From Citrobacter sp. RHB25-C09 (GTDB lineage: Bacteria > Pseudomonadota > Gammaproteobacteria > Enterobacterales > Enterobacteriaceae), in assembly GCF_013836145.1 (NCBI RefSeq), contig NZ_CP057483.1, positions 4,154,001 to 4,218,000 on the forward strand: a DNA stretch of 64,000 bases. The letters are read 5' to 3'. The notes under the pieces are model-generated. The model was not told the origin of the DNA. It worked only from the letters and a program-made list of their open reading frames with translations, and made no database searches. Position 1 is the stretch's first letter, and every line of letters begins with the position of its first letter. A program made the position numbers and the translations under genes. This document shows positions 34,027 through 43,585 of the stretch, one piece after another.

Positions 34027-35529
34027 ATGACCCCATTGCTACAGCTTGCTGGCATCACCAAAATATTCCCCGGCGTGCGCGCACTGGAAAACGTGCAGCT
34101 CGAACTCTGGCCCGGCAAAGTGACCGCCCTGGTGGGTGAAAATGGCGCGGGCAAATCGACGCTGGTCAAAGTGATGACCGGCATCTATCAGCCTGACGAG
34201 GGCGAAATCCTCTATAAGGCGATTCCCATTCATTTGCCCCAGCCGGAAGCAGCACACAAAGTCGGCATTACCGCCATTCATCAGGAAACCGTACTTTTTG
34301 ATGAGCTGTCGGTCACCGAGAATATCTTCGTCGGCCAGTATTTGTATAAAGGCTTGCTCAAAACACTCGACTGGCCGGAAATGCACCGCCAGGCAGCGGC
34401 CATCCTCACCCGCCTCGATGTGCAGATTGATCCGCACGCCACGCTGAAAACCCTGAGTATCGCCCAGCGTCATATGGTCGCGATTGCCCGCGCCCTGTCG
34501 TTTGACGCCCAGGTGGTGATCCTCGACGAACCCACCGCCGCGCTCTCTCAGCATGAAATTCTCGATTTTTATCAAATTGTTGAGCGCCTGAAGCAGGAAG
34601 GCAAAGCGATTCTGTTTATCTCGCATAAGTTTGATGAAATCTTTGAGCTGGCGGATCACTACACCATTCTGCGCGACGGCGTTTTTGTCAGTTCTGGCAA
34701 TATTCATGAGATTAGTGAAGAGCGGATGGTGGCGCAGATGGTCGGCCGCGCCATTACCCAGACCTTCCCGAAAACGGCCTGCGAACAGGGCGAAACGGTA
34801 CTGGAGGTGAAAGACCTCTGCCACCCCACCGAGTTTGCTCATATCAACTTCAGCCTGAAAAAAGGCGAAATTCTGGGCTTTTACGGACTGGTCGGCGCGG
34901 GACGCACCGAGTTGATGCAGGCGCTTTCCGGCGTGTCGCGTCCCTCTTCGGGACAAATTGTGCTAAACGGGCACGTCGTTCACTTCCACCAGCCCGCCGA
35001 CGCCATTCGCGCTGGCATTGTCTGCGTACCGGAAGAGCGGCAGAAACAGGGCGCGATCGTGGCAATGAGTATTGCCGAAAACATCAGCCTGCCGCAGCTC
35101 AGTAAACTGAACCCGCACGGGGTGCTCAACGCCGTGCGCGAATGGCAGTTGGCAGATGAGTACGCTAAGCGCCTGCAGGTGAAAGCCTTTAGCTGGCGGC
35201 AGGCGGTGGAAACGCTCTCCGGCGGTAATCAGCAAAAAGTGGTGATCGGCAAATGGCTCGCCACTCATCCGGACGTGATCATTCTCGATGAACCCACCAA
35301 AGGGATTGATATTGGCTCAAAGGCCGCGGTGCATCAGTTTATGTCTGAACTGGTCGCGCAGGGGCTGGCGGTCATTATGGTGTCATCTGAGCTGCCGGAA
35401 GTGATGGGCATGGCCGACCGGATTATTGTCATGCACGAAGGGCTGATTGTGGCGGAATACCGCGCCGGTGAAGCCACGGCGGAGGCCATTGTCAGCGCCG
35501 CCAGCGGCATCGGTAAGGAGGCAGCATAA
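34027..35529 (+). CDS. Rhamnose-type ABC importer, tandem ATP-binding subunit
   Basis: A 500-residue sugar ABC ATPase with two nucleotide-binding domains. The first has Walker A GENGAGKST near 38, Walker B VVILDEPTAAL near 160 and a degenerate signature LSIAQRHMVAIARA. The second has a weak Walker A (GLVGAGRTEL near 290) but the classical signature SGGNQQKVVIGKWL near 400 and Walker B VIILDEPTKGID. This asymmetry is normal for the RbsA/XylG/RhaT-type family. The stop overlaps the next start by one base (TAATG). Confidence 0.92.
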   Translation: MTPLLQLAGITKIFPGVRALENVQLELWPGKVTALVGENGAGKSTLVKVMTGIYQPDEGEILYKAIPIHLPQPEAAHKVGITAIHQETVLFDELSVTENIFVGQYLYKGLLKTLDWPEMHRQAAAILTRLDVQIDPHATLKTLSIAQRHMVAIARALSFDAQVVILDEPTAALSQHEILDFYQIVERLKQEGKAILFISHKFDEIFELADHYTILRDGVFVSSGNIHEISEERMVAQMVGRAITQTFPKTACEQGETVLEVKDLCHPTEFAHINFSLKKGEILGFYGLVGAGRTELMQALSGVSRPSSGQIVLNGHVVHFHQPADAIRAGIVCVPEERQKQGAIVAMSIAENISLPQLSKLNPHGVLNAVREWQLADEYAKRLQVKAFSWRQAVETLSGGNQQKVVIGKWLATHPDVIILDEPTKGIDIGSKAAVHQFMSELVAQGLAVIMVSSELPEVMGMADRIIVMHEGLIVAEYRAGEATAEAIVSAASGIGKEAA

Positions 35530-36536
35530 TGTTTCAACGCCTGCTTAAACATCGCGAAGCGCTGCTGGCTGGGGTGATCATCCTGATGATCGCCGCGATC
35601 GGCAGTCGCGTGCCGTCGTTTATCCGTCCGGGCAACCTGGTGGAAATTTTTAACGACACCTCGATTCTGATCATCCTCGCACTCGGGCAGATGATGGTGC
35701 TGCTCGCCAAAGGGATCGATCTGTCGATGGCCGCCAATCTGGCCCTCAGCGGCATGATCGTCGCCCTGCTCAATTTCCACCATCCGGAGATCCCCGTCTG
35801 GGCATTAATGCTGCTGGCGACCGTGTGCGGCCTAGTCATGGGCGTGATTAACGGTCTGCTGGTCTGGAAGCTCGGCATTCCGGCCATTGTGGTCACCCTC
35901 GGCACCATGAGTATTTACCGGGGCATTATCTTTTTGCTGTCAAACGGCGGCTGGATTAACTCGCATCAGATGAGCGATGGATTTCTCGCCCTGCCCCGCT
36001 TCGCTCTGCTGGGGATGCCGGTTCTGAGCTGGTGCGCCATCATCGCGCTTCTTGGGGTGAGCTACTTCCTGCGCTACAGCCGGACGGGACGGGCGCTATA
36101 CACCGCCGGCGGAAATGCCACTGCGGCTTACTACACCGGCATTAACGCCGGAAAAATGCAGTTTATCAGCTTCTGTCTCTCTGGCGCCCTCGCGGGTTTT
36201 TGCGGCTATTTATGGATCTCCCGCTTTGCAGTCGCATATGTCGATGTGGCTAACGGTTTTGAATTACAGGTCGTGGCAGCCTGTGTGATCGGAGGGATCA
36301 GTACGATGGGAGGCATCGGTCGTGTTCTCGGCTGCCTGTGCGGTGCGCTGTTCCTCGGCGTCATCAATAACGCGTTGCCCGTGATTGGCATCTCGCCTTT
36401 CTGGCAGATGGCCATATCCGGCGCAGTGATTGTGGTTGCCGTGCTGCTCAATGAGCGCAGCAACAAGCGCAAAGGTCGCTTGATTCTGCGTAATGCAGCG
36501 CTGGTACGACAAAAACAGGCGGTGTCCCATGAGTAA
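35529..36536 (+). CDS. rhaP: Rhamnose-type ABC importer permease 1
   Basis: The 335-residue inner-membrane permease of the RbsC/BPD_transp_2 family has eight to ten membrane segments. The conserved IDLSMAANLALSGM (near 58) and the coupling region GGISTMGGIGRVLG (near 255) are present. It starts one base inside the ATPase stop and overlaps the next gene by eight bases, so the subunits are made together. The assignment to rhamnose rests on context. Confidence 0.88.
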   Translation: MFQRLLKHREALLAGVIILMIAAIGSRVPSFIRPGNLVEIFNDTSILIILALGQMMVLLAKGIDLSMAANLALSGMIVALLNFHHPEIPVWALMLLATVCGLVMGVINGLLVWKLGIPAIVVTLGTMSIYRGIIFLLSNGGWINSHQMSDGFLALPRFALLGMPVLSWCAIIALLGVSYFLRYSRTGRALYTAGGNATAAYYTGINAGKMQFISFCLSGALAGFCGYLWISRFAVAYVDVANGFELQVVAACVIGGISTMGGIGRVLGCLCGALFLGVINNALPVIGISPFWQMAISGAVIVVAVLLNERSNKRKGRLILRNAALVRQKQAVSHE

Positions 36537-37533
36537 AGCGATGACATCTGAAGCGATAAAACGCGCTCCCGACACGCGCGCGGTCTGGCAGCGCCTGCTG
36601 TGCTGGGAAGGCTTTCTGCTGGCCGTCACGCTGGCAGTGTTTATCGTCAACGTACTGGCCTCACCCTACTTCCTCAATATCTGGAACCTGTCCGACGCGA
36701 CGTTCAATTTCACCGAAAAAGCGATCATCGTGCTGCCAATGGCGATGCTGATTATCGCCCGTGAAATCGACCTCTCGGTGGCTTCGACGCTGGCGCTAAG
36801 TTCAACGGCAATGGGATTCTGTGCCGCTGCCGGCATGGACACGCCGCTGCTGGTCTGCATCGGGCTGGGAACCGGACTGCTGTGTGGGCTGTTGAACGGA
36901 ATTCTGGTGACGCGGTTTAACCTCTCGTCAATTGTCATCACCATCGGCACCATGAGTCTGTATCGCGGCATCACTTATATTTTGCTCGGCGACCAGGCGC
37001 TGAACGCGTATCCGGAAAGCTTTGCCTGGTTTGGCCAGGGTTACGTCTGGGGGGCGCTGTCATTTGAGTTCGCGCTGTTCATCGTGCTGGCGATCGCGTT
37101 CGCGTTTCTGCTGCACAAAACCAACTTTGGCCGCCGGACCTATGCCATTGGCAATAATCCGGTCGGCGCGTGGTATTCCGGCATTAACGTCAAACGCCAC
37201 AACCTGATTTTGTTCGCGCTGGTCGGACTGATGGCCGGGCTTGCGGCGGTGTTACTGACCTCGCGGTTGGGAAGCACCCGCCCCACCATCGCGTTGGGCT
37301 GGGAGCTGGCCGTGGTGACGATGGCGGTGCTGGGCGGCGTTAATATTCTCGGCGGTTCCGGCAGCATGACAGGTGTCATTATTGCCGCGTTCCTGATGGG
37401 GCTGGTGACCTTCGGCCTGAGCCTGCTCAACGTGCCGGGTATCGTGATGTCCATCATCATCGGCGCGATGCTGATTGTGGTAATTTCACTTCCGATTATC
37501 ACCCGCCGAATTTTGCAACGAAGACGGATCTAA
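36529..37533 (+). CDS. rhaQ: Rhamnose-type ABC importer permease 2
   Basis: A 334-residue permease of the same family as its neighbour, with IAREIDLSVASTLALSSTAMG near 75 and GGVNILGGSGSMTGV near 270. I chose the ATG at 36529, inside the last codons of the previous gene. Two different permeases would form a heterodimeric channel, as in the rhizobial rhamnose importer. Confidence 0.88.
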   Translation: MSKAMTSEAIKRAPDTRAVWQRLLCWEGFLLAVTLAVFIVNVLASPYFLNIWNLSDATFNFTEKAIIVLPMAMLIIAREIDLSVASTLALSSTAMGFCAAAGMDTPLLVCIGLGTGLLCGLLNGILVTRFNLSSIVITIGTMSLYRGITYILLGDQALNAYPESFAWFGQGYVWGALSFEFALFIVLAIAFAFLLHKTNFGRRTYAIGNNPVGAWYSGINVKRHNLILFALVGLMAGLAAVLLTSRLGSTRPTIALGWELAVVTMAVLGGVNILGGSGSMTGVIIAAFLMGLVTFGLSLLNVPGIVMSIIIGAMLIVVISLPIITRRILQRRRI

Positions 37534-37592
37534 ATGTCGGGTAACGCGATGTTTACCTGGCATAAATTCAAAGTAATCAAGGAGAAAATACG

Positions 37593-38741
37593 ATGAGCTT
37601 TATGCTGGCACTTCCTAAAATCAGCCTGCACGGTGCAGGGGCGATTGGCGATATGGTCAACCTGGTTGCTAACAAGCAGTGGGGGAAAGCGCTGATTGTC
37701 ACCGACGGACAACTGGTGAAACTGGGGCTGCTCGACAGTCTGTTCGCTGCGCTGGACGCACATCAGATGTCTTATCACCTGTTCGACGAGGTATTCCCGA
37801 ACCCGACCGAAGCACTGGTGCAAAAAGGCTACGCGGCCTACCAGGATGCGAACTGTGATTACATCATTGCATTTGGCGGCGGCAGCCCAATCGACACCGC
37901 CAAAGCGGTGAAAATCCTGACCGCCAACCCGGCGCCGTCTACCGCCTATTCCGGCGTGGGCAAAGTGAAAAACCCAGGCGTGCCGCTGGTTGCTATTAAC
38001 ACCACCGCCGGTACCGCCGCCGAGATGACCAGCAACGCGGTGATTATCGATTCCGGGCGTCAGGTTAAAGAAGTGATCATTGATCCAAACATCATTCCGG
38101 ACATCGCGGTGGATGACGCCAGCGTGATGCTGGAAATCCCGGCCTCTGTAACAGCAGCGACCGGGATGGATGCGCTGACTCACGCGATTGAAGCCTACGT
38201 TTCCGTGGGCGCGCACCCGCTCACCGACGCGAACGCGCTGGAAGCCATTCGTCTGATCAACCTGTGGCTGCCAAAAGCGGTCGATGATGGTCATAACATG
38301 GAAGCGCGCGAGCAGATGGCGTTTGGTCAGTATCTGGCAGGTATGGCGTTTAACAGTGCCGGTCTGGGCCTGGTGCACGCGCTGGCGCACCAGCCGGGTG
38401 CGACCCACAACCTGCCGCACGGCGTGTGTAACGCGATTCTGCTGCCGATCATTGAGAACTTCAACCGCCCGAACGCGGTAACTCGCTTTGCGCGCGTGGC
38501 GCAGGCAATGGGCGTTGATACCCGTGGCATGAGCGATGAAGCAGCCAGCATGGAAGCGATCAACGCCATTCGTGCGCTGAGCAAGCGTGTAGGTATTCCG
38601 GAAGGGTTCAGCCAGCTCGGCGTGACCAAAGAGGATATCGAAGGCTGGCTGGACAAAGCGCTGGCTGACCCGTGTGCGCCATGCAACCCGCGAACTGCCA
38701 GCCGTGATGAAGTGCGCGAGCTGTACCTGGAGGCGTTATGA
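37593..38741 (+). CDS. fucO: Lactaldehyde reductase (FucO-type iron alcohol dehydrogenase)
   Basis: A 382-residue group III iron-dependent alcohol dehydrogenase. The NAD site FGGGSPIDTAKAVK is near residue 94, and metal ligands lie in AATGMDALTHAIEAYVS (Asp, His), GLVHALAHQPG and NLPHGVCNAILLP. AAGGAG precedes the ATG. It resembles FucO and YiaY. Between the rhamnose importer and rhaM it most likely reduces L-lactaldehyde, released by RhaD, to 1,2-propanediol under anaerobic conditions. K-12 uses fucO of the fucose locus for this. The name is therefore functional; orthology to K-12 fucO is not shown. Confidence 0.82.
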   Translation: MSFMLALPKISLHGAGAIGDMVNLVANKQWGKALIVTDGQLVKLGLLDSLFAALDAHQMSYHLFDEVFPNPTEALVQKGYAAYQDANCDYIIAFGGGSPIDTAKAVKILTANPAPSTAYSGVGKVKNPGVPLVAINTTAGTAAEMTSNAVIIDSGRQVKEVIIDPNIIPDIAVDDASVMLEIPASVTAATGMDALTHAIEAYVSVGAHPLTDANALEAIRLINLWLPKAVDDGHNMEAREQMAFGQYLAGMAFNSAGLGLVHALAHQPGATHNLPHGVCNAILLPIIENFNRPNAVTRFARVAQAMGVDTRGMSDEAASMEAINAIRALSKRVGIPEGFSQLGVTKEDIEGWLDKALADPCAPCNPRTASRDEVRELYLEAL

Positions 38742-39052
38742 TCCGCAAAGCATTCGTGATGCAGGTGAATGCCGACGCGCACGAAGAGTATGAGCGCCGT
38801 CATAACCCCATCTGGCCGGAACTGGAAGCAGTGTTGAAAGCGCATGGCGCACATCACTACGCAATCTATCTCGATAAGGCGCGCAACCTGCTGTTCGCCA
38901 CGGTAGAGATAGAGTCCGAAGAGCGCTGGAATGCGGTCGCGAATACTGAGGTGTGTCAGCGCTGGTGGAAGTTTATGCGCGACGTGATGCCCGCTAATCC
39001 GGATAACAGCCCGGTCAGCGCGGAGCTGAAAGAGGTGTTTTACCTCGAGTAA
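38738..39052 (+). CDS. rhaM: L-rhamnose mutarotase
   Basis: The 104-residue cytoplasmic protein interconverts alpha and beta L-rhamnopyranose. The sequence is very close to E. coli RhaM. The active-site segment VNADAHEEYERRHNPIWPEL is near 10-30, and the conserved CQRWW is near 74. It overlaps the alcohol dehydrogenase gene by four bases (ATGA), showing that both belong to one operon with the rhamnose genes. Confidence 0.96.
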   Translation: MIRKAFVMQVNADAHEEYERRHNPIWPELEAVLKAHGAHHYAIYLDKARNLLFATVEIESEERWNAVANTEVCQRWWKFMRDVMPANPDNSPVSAELKEVFYLE

Positions 39053-39072
39053 CAGGCGGAAGTTGTAATATC

Positions 39073-39195
39073 GTAGGCCTGATAAGCGAAGCGCCATCAG
39101 GCAAAACTTCGCCGGATGGCGACGCTAACGCGTCTTATCCGGCCTACACGTCTGGACACTGTTTTAGCCCGGTAGGCGTCAGCGCCACCGGGCAT
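39073..39195. repeat. Cluster of three REP units after rhaM
   Basis: Three units at about 39073-39102, 39109-39147 and 39167-39195. The middle one is canonical (GCCGGATGGCGACGC ... CTTATCCGGCCTAC) and the outer two are diverged. They mark the end of the rhamnose region. Confidence 0.85.
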
Positions 39196-39659
39196 TATCC
39201 TGGCCCAGGGCTGTTAGACTCAGTGTTCCAGCGCTAAATGTTGTGTTTTAGCGAAACCGTTATTTGGCACTAATAATAAGCCGATCGCTAACGACAATGT
39301 TGTCTCTTCATGTATTTGCTTCCCCTGAAATAAAAAATATTCCGCTTTTTACGGTATGAATTCCCACAAAGGAATAAAAAACAGTTAACTTAACTACTCT
39401 CTCTATTTAATAACACCTCGATTAAAACCACCAACGATGCATATTCTACCACGACAGTTAAACGAACGAGCCACACTATCATTTTGATTTCGAAGAGAAA
39501 ATAAAAGGTTTTTCAGTTCGTAGGCATATAACCAAAGTGAGAGATTAACGACATATCATAAAAACAAATAAATATAATTTGTTCTACGCTATAATCCCGG
39601 ATTATAGTTCAGCGTGGCCCTGATAAAACCCCGCTTTTATTATTTGATATGGATAATGT
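39196..39659. other. AT-rich non-coding interval before azlC
   Basis: About 460 bases without a credible gene. Base composition is clearly more AT-rich than the flanks. The only structured element I see is the palindrome at 39589-39607. Its borders with the REP cluster suggest an insertion site. Confidence 0.6.
39589..39607. promoter_or_regulatory. Palindrome overlapping a -10-like TATAAT before azlC
   Basis: CTATAATCC-C-GGATTATAG is a perfect 9-bp inverted repeat with a single central base. It contains TATAAT on both strands and lies about 52 bases before the azlC ATG. It is suited to a repressor that covers the promoter. Confidence 0.5.
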
Positions 39660-40319
39660 ATGAAGCACTTCTTCTCGTGTCTCAAGGCAGACACCATCAA
39701 AGCGATATTTCTGGTTTGCCTTGCGGTGGGCGTGGTCGGGATGTCCTACGGCTCGCTGGCGATGGCCTATGGCTTCCCGGTGTGGGTGCCGTTTGTACTC
39801 TCCATATTTGTGCTGGCGGGCGCTTCGGAATTTATGTTCATCGGCATTGTTGCCAGCGGCGGCAATCCGTTAGCGGCAGCGGCCGCCGGTTTGCTGGTCA
39901 ACGCCCGGCACGTGCCGTTTGGCGTGACGGTGCGCGATCTGGTCGGCACCCGCGCTGCTGGTTTTTTCGGCTGCCACATTATGAACGATGAAAGCGTCGT
40001 GTTTGGTCTGTCGCAGAAAACCCTGGCGCAACGTAAAGCCGCCTACTGGCTCTGCGGATTAGGTGTGGCGATCCTCTGGCCGCTCGGCACGATGCTGGGC
40101 ACGGTAGTCGGGCAACTGCTGCCCGCGCCGGAAACCATCGGGCTGGATGCCGTTTTCCCGGCGATTTTGCTCGCGCTCGTCGTTCCGGCATTTAAAAACC
40201 GCACGACGCTAATTCGTGGTCTGAGCGGTGCCGCCGTGTCGCTCGCCGCCGTGCCCTTTGCCCCGGTCGGTATGCCGGTGCTGCTTTCGTTACTGGGTTT
40301 ACTGGCGAGGAAAAAATAA
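39660..40319 (+). CDS. azlC: AzlC/YgaZ-family branched-chain amino acid exporter, large subunit
   Basis: The 219-residue inner-membrane protein has about six membrane segments. The family motifs SYGSLAMAYGFPVWVPFVLS (near 29), AGASEFMFIG (near 53), LLVNARHVPFGV (near 78) and HIMNDESVVF (near 105) are all visible. With AzlD it exports branched-chain amino acids or related compounds. No regulator gene of the Lrp/AsnC type, which often accompanies azlCD, lies nearby. Confidence 0.88.
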   Translation: MKHFFSCLKADTIKAIFLVCLAVGVVGMSYGSLAMAYGFPVWVPFVLSIFVLAGASEFMFIGIVASGGNPLAAAAAGLLVNARHVPFGVTVRDLVGTRAAGFFGCHIMNDESVVFGLSQKTLAQRKAAYWLCGLGVAILWPLGTMLGTVVGQLLPAPETIGLDAVFPAILLALVVPAFKNRTTLIRGLSGAAVSLAAVPFAPVGMPVLLSLLGLLARKK

Positions 40320-40642
40320 TGGGCGACATGACGCTGTTTATCCTCGGTATCGCGATTTTATCAGCAGGCACTTACTTAATGCGCCTCGGCGGGGCGAAAC
40401 TGGGCAATCGTCTGGCGCTGTCAGAACGGTCGCAGGCCATGCTTTCCGACGCCGCGACGATCCTGCTGTTTTCCGTCGCCCTGGCGACGACTTTCTATGA
40501 AGGTGAACATTTTGCGGGAATGGCTCGCGTTCTGGGCGTGGCCTTCGCGGTGTTTCTTGCCTGGCGAAAGATGCCGCTTATCGTGGTGATTATTGCTGCG
40601 GCGGTTGTCACCGCGTTGTTGCGGCTGGCAGGTCTACATTAA
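40319..40642 (+). CDS. azlD: AzlD-family small exporter subunit
   Basis: A 107-residue protein with three to four membrane segments and the AzlD-type TYLMRLGGAKLGNRLALSER near 18-37. Its start overlaps the azlC stop by one base; a second ATG three codons later is possible. AzlC and AzlD act together, and the overlap ensures balanced synthesis. Confidence 0.86.
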   Translation: MGDMTLFILGIAILSAGTYLMRLGGAKLGNRLALSERSQAMLSDAATILLFSVALATTFYEGEHFAGMARVLGVAFAVFLAWRKMPLIVVIIAAAVVTALLRLAGLH

Positions 40643-41019
40643 CCAATAATCTGATGAGTCAGGGATAGCACCTGGCTCTATATTCTATTTATTTCAATTA
40701 TTATCATTCCCTCTGCATTTAAATATAAATTCTGGAAAGCAAAATCCAGACGATTCTTATCAAATGCAACCCAGCTACCCGCTACTGGAATAACGAGCCA
40801 GAAGCCAGGGCATTTACAGCCAATTCTTTTACGCTTAAATACCCCATCGTCATAATATATAGTTAAAAAATCACATTATTAATCATTCGATTTATTTAAA
40901 GCGAAATAACGCTATTTTCAAAGGGCAATATTTTCTCTATCTTAGGAAAAAACAAAATATTTACTTCACTCAGGAAAGAAATATCTCCGCTGATAACGTG
41001 AAAACAAGGACTATCTAAA
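40643..41019. other. Non-coding interval between azlD and the first autotransporter
   Basis: About 375 AT-rich bases. A GAGTCAGG/CCTGGCTC hairpin at 40656-40678 may end azlCD. The rest should hold the autotransporter promoter; no gene seen. Confidence 0.55.
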
Positions 41020-43578
41020 GTGAAAAGATCCTTCACCCTTTCAAAATTAGCTCTGATACTGAGCATACTTCTTACCACAACATCCTGGCCTGCTTTTGCA
41101 GAATATAATAAGTCTATTAATAATGACGTTTTAAATGTTAGGGAGAACATTTTTGTCGACAGTTTAAATGTAGTTGAGAAGGAAGCCAATTATTACGGAG
41201 ATGTCACGGTTAACAGTAACAAAGGGCCAAATCCTGTAGCCATGTCGATGTTTGGAATAGTTGTTGATGGTGACGCGGTACAGTTTCTTGGAAAGACCGC
41301 TGTCAATGTGGTCAGAAGTTTTAACCCGGATTATAACTTTTACCAAAATGTCATCGGGGTTTATCTGCGCGATCCTCTTCCATCACTTGGAGATACGCAG
41401 GGGAAACGTGTTTTCAAGGATTTAACCATCACCGGCCATCATGCCGCCTTCCCTGTTCCCGAAGGCGAAGGGCCGATTTACGGTATTTACTATTTAGGGG
41501 AAGTGGGCAATACCGATCTCTCGGTGCAGAAACTGAATATTGATCTCTCGGGGGCTTATATGGTGGAGGGCATTTCCCTGCGAGATTATTCAAGGCAGGG
41601 AACCTCAAAGTTCCGCTTTGGCGATGTCTATATGCAGCTTACAGGCGATAAAGACACGAGAATTAATGGCTTTGCGGTGTCGTACGATACTGAAATACAA
41701 TCTGATGGCACATTTTTAGATTTCGAATGGGATCCAGATATTGTTGTCAATAATATCAATATCCAGACCATTGGCGGCAATTCTGTCACGCTATTAGATA
41801 ATGTGACTGCCCGTTTCACAGGCAATGTTATCCTGGGTAGTCAGGCGGCATATGATGCTGCAAATGATTACGTCGCCATTTATGGTTCAAGTTTAACGCC
41901 ACGTGCCACAAATATTATTGATAACAATCGATTTATGGCATGGGGAAGAATGATTGCCCGGAATAATTACGCAATCAATATTGTTACGGGAGATCATTCG
42001 TATTTCCATGGCCAAACAGGGTTGGGCTATGATCAAGGTTATCCGAAAGGAACGATTAACCTGACGTTAAAGGGAAGCAATAGCCGTTGGGACTTGGTGA
42101 GAAATTCCGAACTGACTAATCTGACGCTGAAAGATTCCACTCTGAATTTTATGCATGCTGTTGCCGACTCACAGGACAGCCCATCAATAACAGAGGCCGC
42201 CTGGTACAAGACGCTTACCATAGCAAACGATTATCACGGTGATAACGGCACGATCATCATGAATGCCAATCTGGGCGGTGATTATTCCTCAACAGACAAA
42301 TTAGTGGTGAAGGGTTCCACCAGCGGTATCACCAATGTGAAGGTGAATAATATCGGTGGTAAGGGCGCGGAAACCATTAATGGGATCAGATTGATCACCG
42401 TAGAAGGGGCTTCTGAGGGGATCTTCAAACAGGTCGGGCGTATCGTTGCGGGCGCGTATGATTACGTGCTGCATAAAGGCAGCGACGCCCAGAACTGGTA
42501 TCTGAGCAGTAAAGTCTCGCCGCCGGAGTCAGAGCTGATTGTTGAACCTCCGCCGGCTCCTTTACCACAACCCCAACCTCCCCAACAACCCGATAACGAC
42601 GTTGACGGAATACGTCCAGAAGCCGCGCTATACGGCACTAACCTGGCAGCGGCGAATACCCTGTTTAACTCCCGTCTGCATGACCGTCTGGGTGAAACTC
42701 ATTACGTCGATGCGCTGACTGGTGAGAAAGCGGTGACCAGCATGTGGTTGCGTAACGTTGGTGGACATACTCGTCAGCGCGACAGCAGCGGGCAGATGAA
42801 CATCCAGAGTAATCGTTACGTGATGCAGCTTGGCGGCGATCTCGCGCAGTGGTGCAGTACAGAAACTGACCGTTTCCATTTAGGGTTGATGGCAGGGTAT
42901 GCCAACCAGAAGAGTCGTACGAGAAACCAGCTTACTGGTCATCGCGCCCGCAGCACTATCAACGGTTACAGCGTGGGTTTGTACGGTACCTGGCTGGAAG
43001 ATAACGATACCTACGAAGGCGCGCATGTTGACACCTGGCTGCAATACAGTTGGTTTAATAACACCGTTGCTGCAGATGAAGTGGCAAGCGAGAAGTATAA
43101 GTCGAAGGGGTTCACCGCCTCTGTTGAATCTGGCTACACCTGGAGGGTTGCGGAGTTAAGCGAGCGTAGCGTTTTGTACGTTCAGCCAAAAGCGCAGGTG
43201 ACCTGGATGGGTGTGAAGGCGGACAATCACCGGGAAGTTAACGGTACCCGCGTTGAGGGTCGCGGCGATGGCAATATTCAAACCCGCATGGGTGTACGCC
43301 TGTTCGGCAAGGGTCACAACAAGCTGGATGACGGTAATGACCGCACCTTCCAGCCTTTTGTGGAAACAAACTGGATCCACAACACTAAAAACTTCGCTAC
43401 GTCGCTGGATGACCAGAAGGTGAGCCTGGCGGGCAGTCGTAATATCGCAGAAGTGAAAGCCGGTGTTGAAGGGCTACTGACAAAAAACGTTGCGCTGTGG
43501 GGGAATATTGCTCAGCAAGTGGGTGATGAAGGCTACAGTGATGCTTCCGCGACGCTGGGTGTGAAAGCCTCGTTCTGA
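41020..43578 (+). CDS. Type Va autotransporter (AIDA-like) with pectin lyase-fold passenger
   Basis: An 852-residue protein starting at GTG with AAGGA nine bases ahead. The signal peptide ends PAFA near residue 27. The passenger (about 28-500) is made of short beta-repeats (IDLSGAYMVEGISLRD, NLTLKGSNSRWDLVRNSELTNLTLKDSTL), as in pertactin-like helices, and ends in the autochaperone-type VEGASEGIFKQVGRIVAGAYDY. A proline-rich linker follows near 500-527. A translocator barrel from about 550 to the C-terminal Phe (ATLGVKASF) contains LHDRLGETHYVDALTGEKAVTS. It would be displayed on or released from the outer membrane. The adhesin role is inferred; the ligand is unknown. Confidence 0.88.
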   Translation: MKRSFTLSKLALILSILLTTTSWPAFAEYNKSINNDVLNVRENIFVDSLNVVEKEANYYGDVTVNSNKGPNPVAMSMFGIVVDGDAVQFLGKTAVNVVRSFNPDYNFYQNVIGVYLRDPLPSLGDTQGKRVFKDLTITGHHAAFPVPEGEGPIYGIYYLGEVGNTDLSVQKLNIDLSGAYMVEGISLRDYSRQGTSKFRFGDVYMQLTGDKDTRINGFAVSYDTEIQSDGTFLDFEWDPDIVVNNINIQTIGGNSVTLLDNVTARFTGNVILGSQAAYDAANDYVAIYGSSLTPRATNIIDNNRFMAWGRMIARNNYAINIVTGDHSYFHGQTGLGYDQGYPKGTINLTLKGSNSRWDLVRNSELTNLTLKDSTLNFMHAVADSQDSPSITEAAWYKTLTIANDYHGDNGTIIMNANLGGDYSSTDKLVVKGSTSGITNVKVNNIGGKGAETINGIRLITVEGASEGIFKQVGRIVAGAYDYVLHKGSDAQNWYLSSKVSPPESELIVEPPPAPLPQPQPPQQPDNDVDGIRPEAALYGTNLAAANTLFNSRLHDRLGETHYVDALTGEKAVTSMWLRNVGGHTRQRDSSGQMNIQSNRYVMQLGGDLAQWCSTETDRFHLGLMAGYANQKSRTRNQLTGHRARSTINGYSVGLYGTWLEDNDTYEGAHVDTWLQYSWFNNTVAADEVASEKYKSKGFTASVESGYTWRVAELSERSVLYVQPKAQVTWMGVKADNHREVNGTRVEGRGDGNIQTRMGVRLFGKGHNKLDDGNDRTFQPFVETNWIHNTKNFATSLDDQKVSLAGSRNIAEVKAGVEGLLTKNVALWGNIAQQVGDEGYSDASATLGVKASF

Positions 43579-43585
43579 TGACTTT

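Noticed and set aside
34039..34956. Open frame of 305 codons on the minus strand opposite the rhamnose ABC ATPase
   Set aside because: The plus strand carries all Walker and signature motifs; the opposite frame has no family similarity or ribosome site.
39073..39195. Short repeated units that could suggest a CRISPR array
   Set aside because: The units are palindromic REP elements in alternating orientation with no regular spacers, and no cas gene is near.
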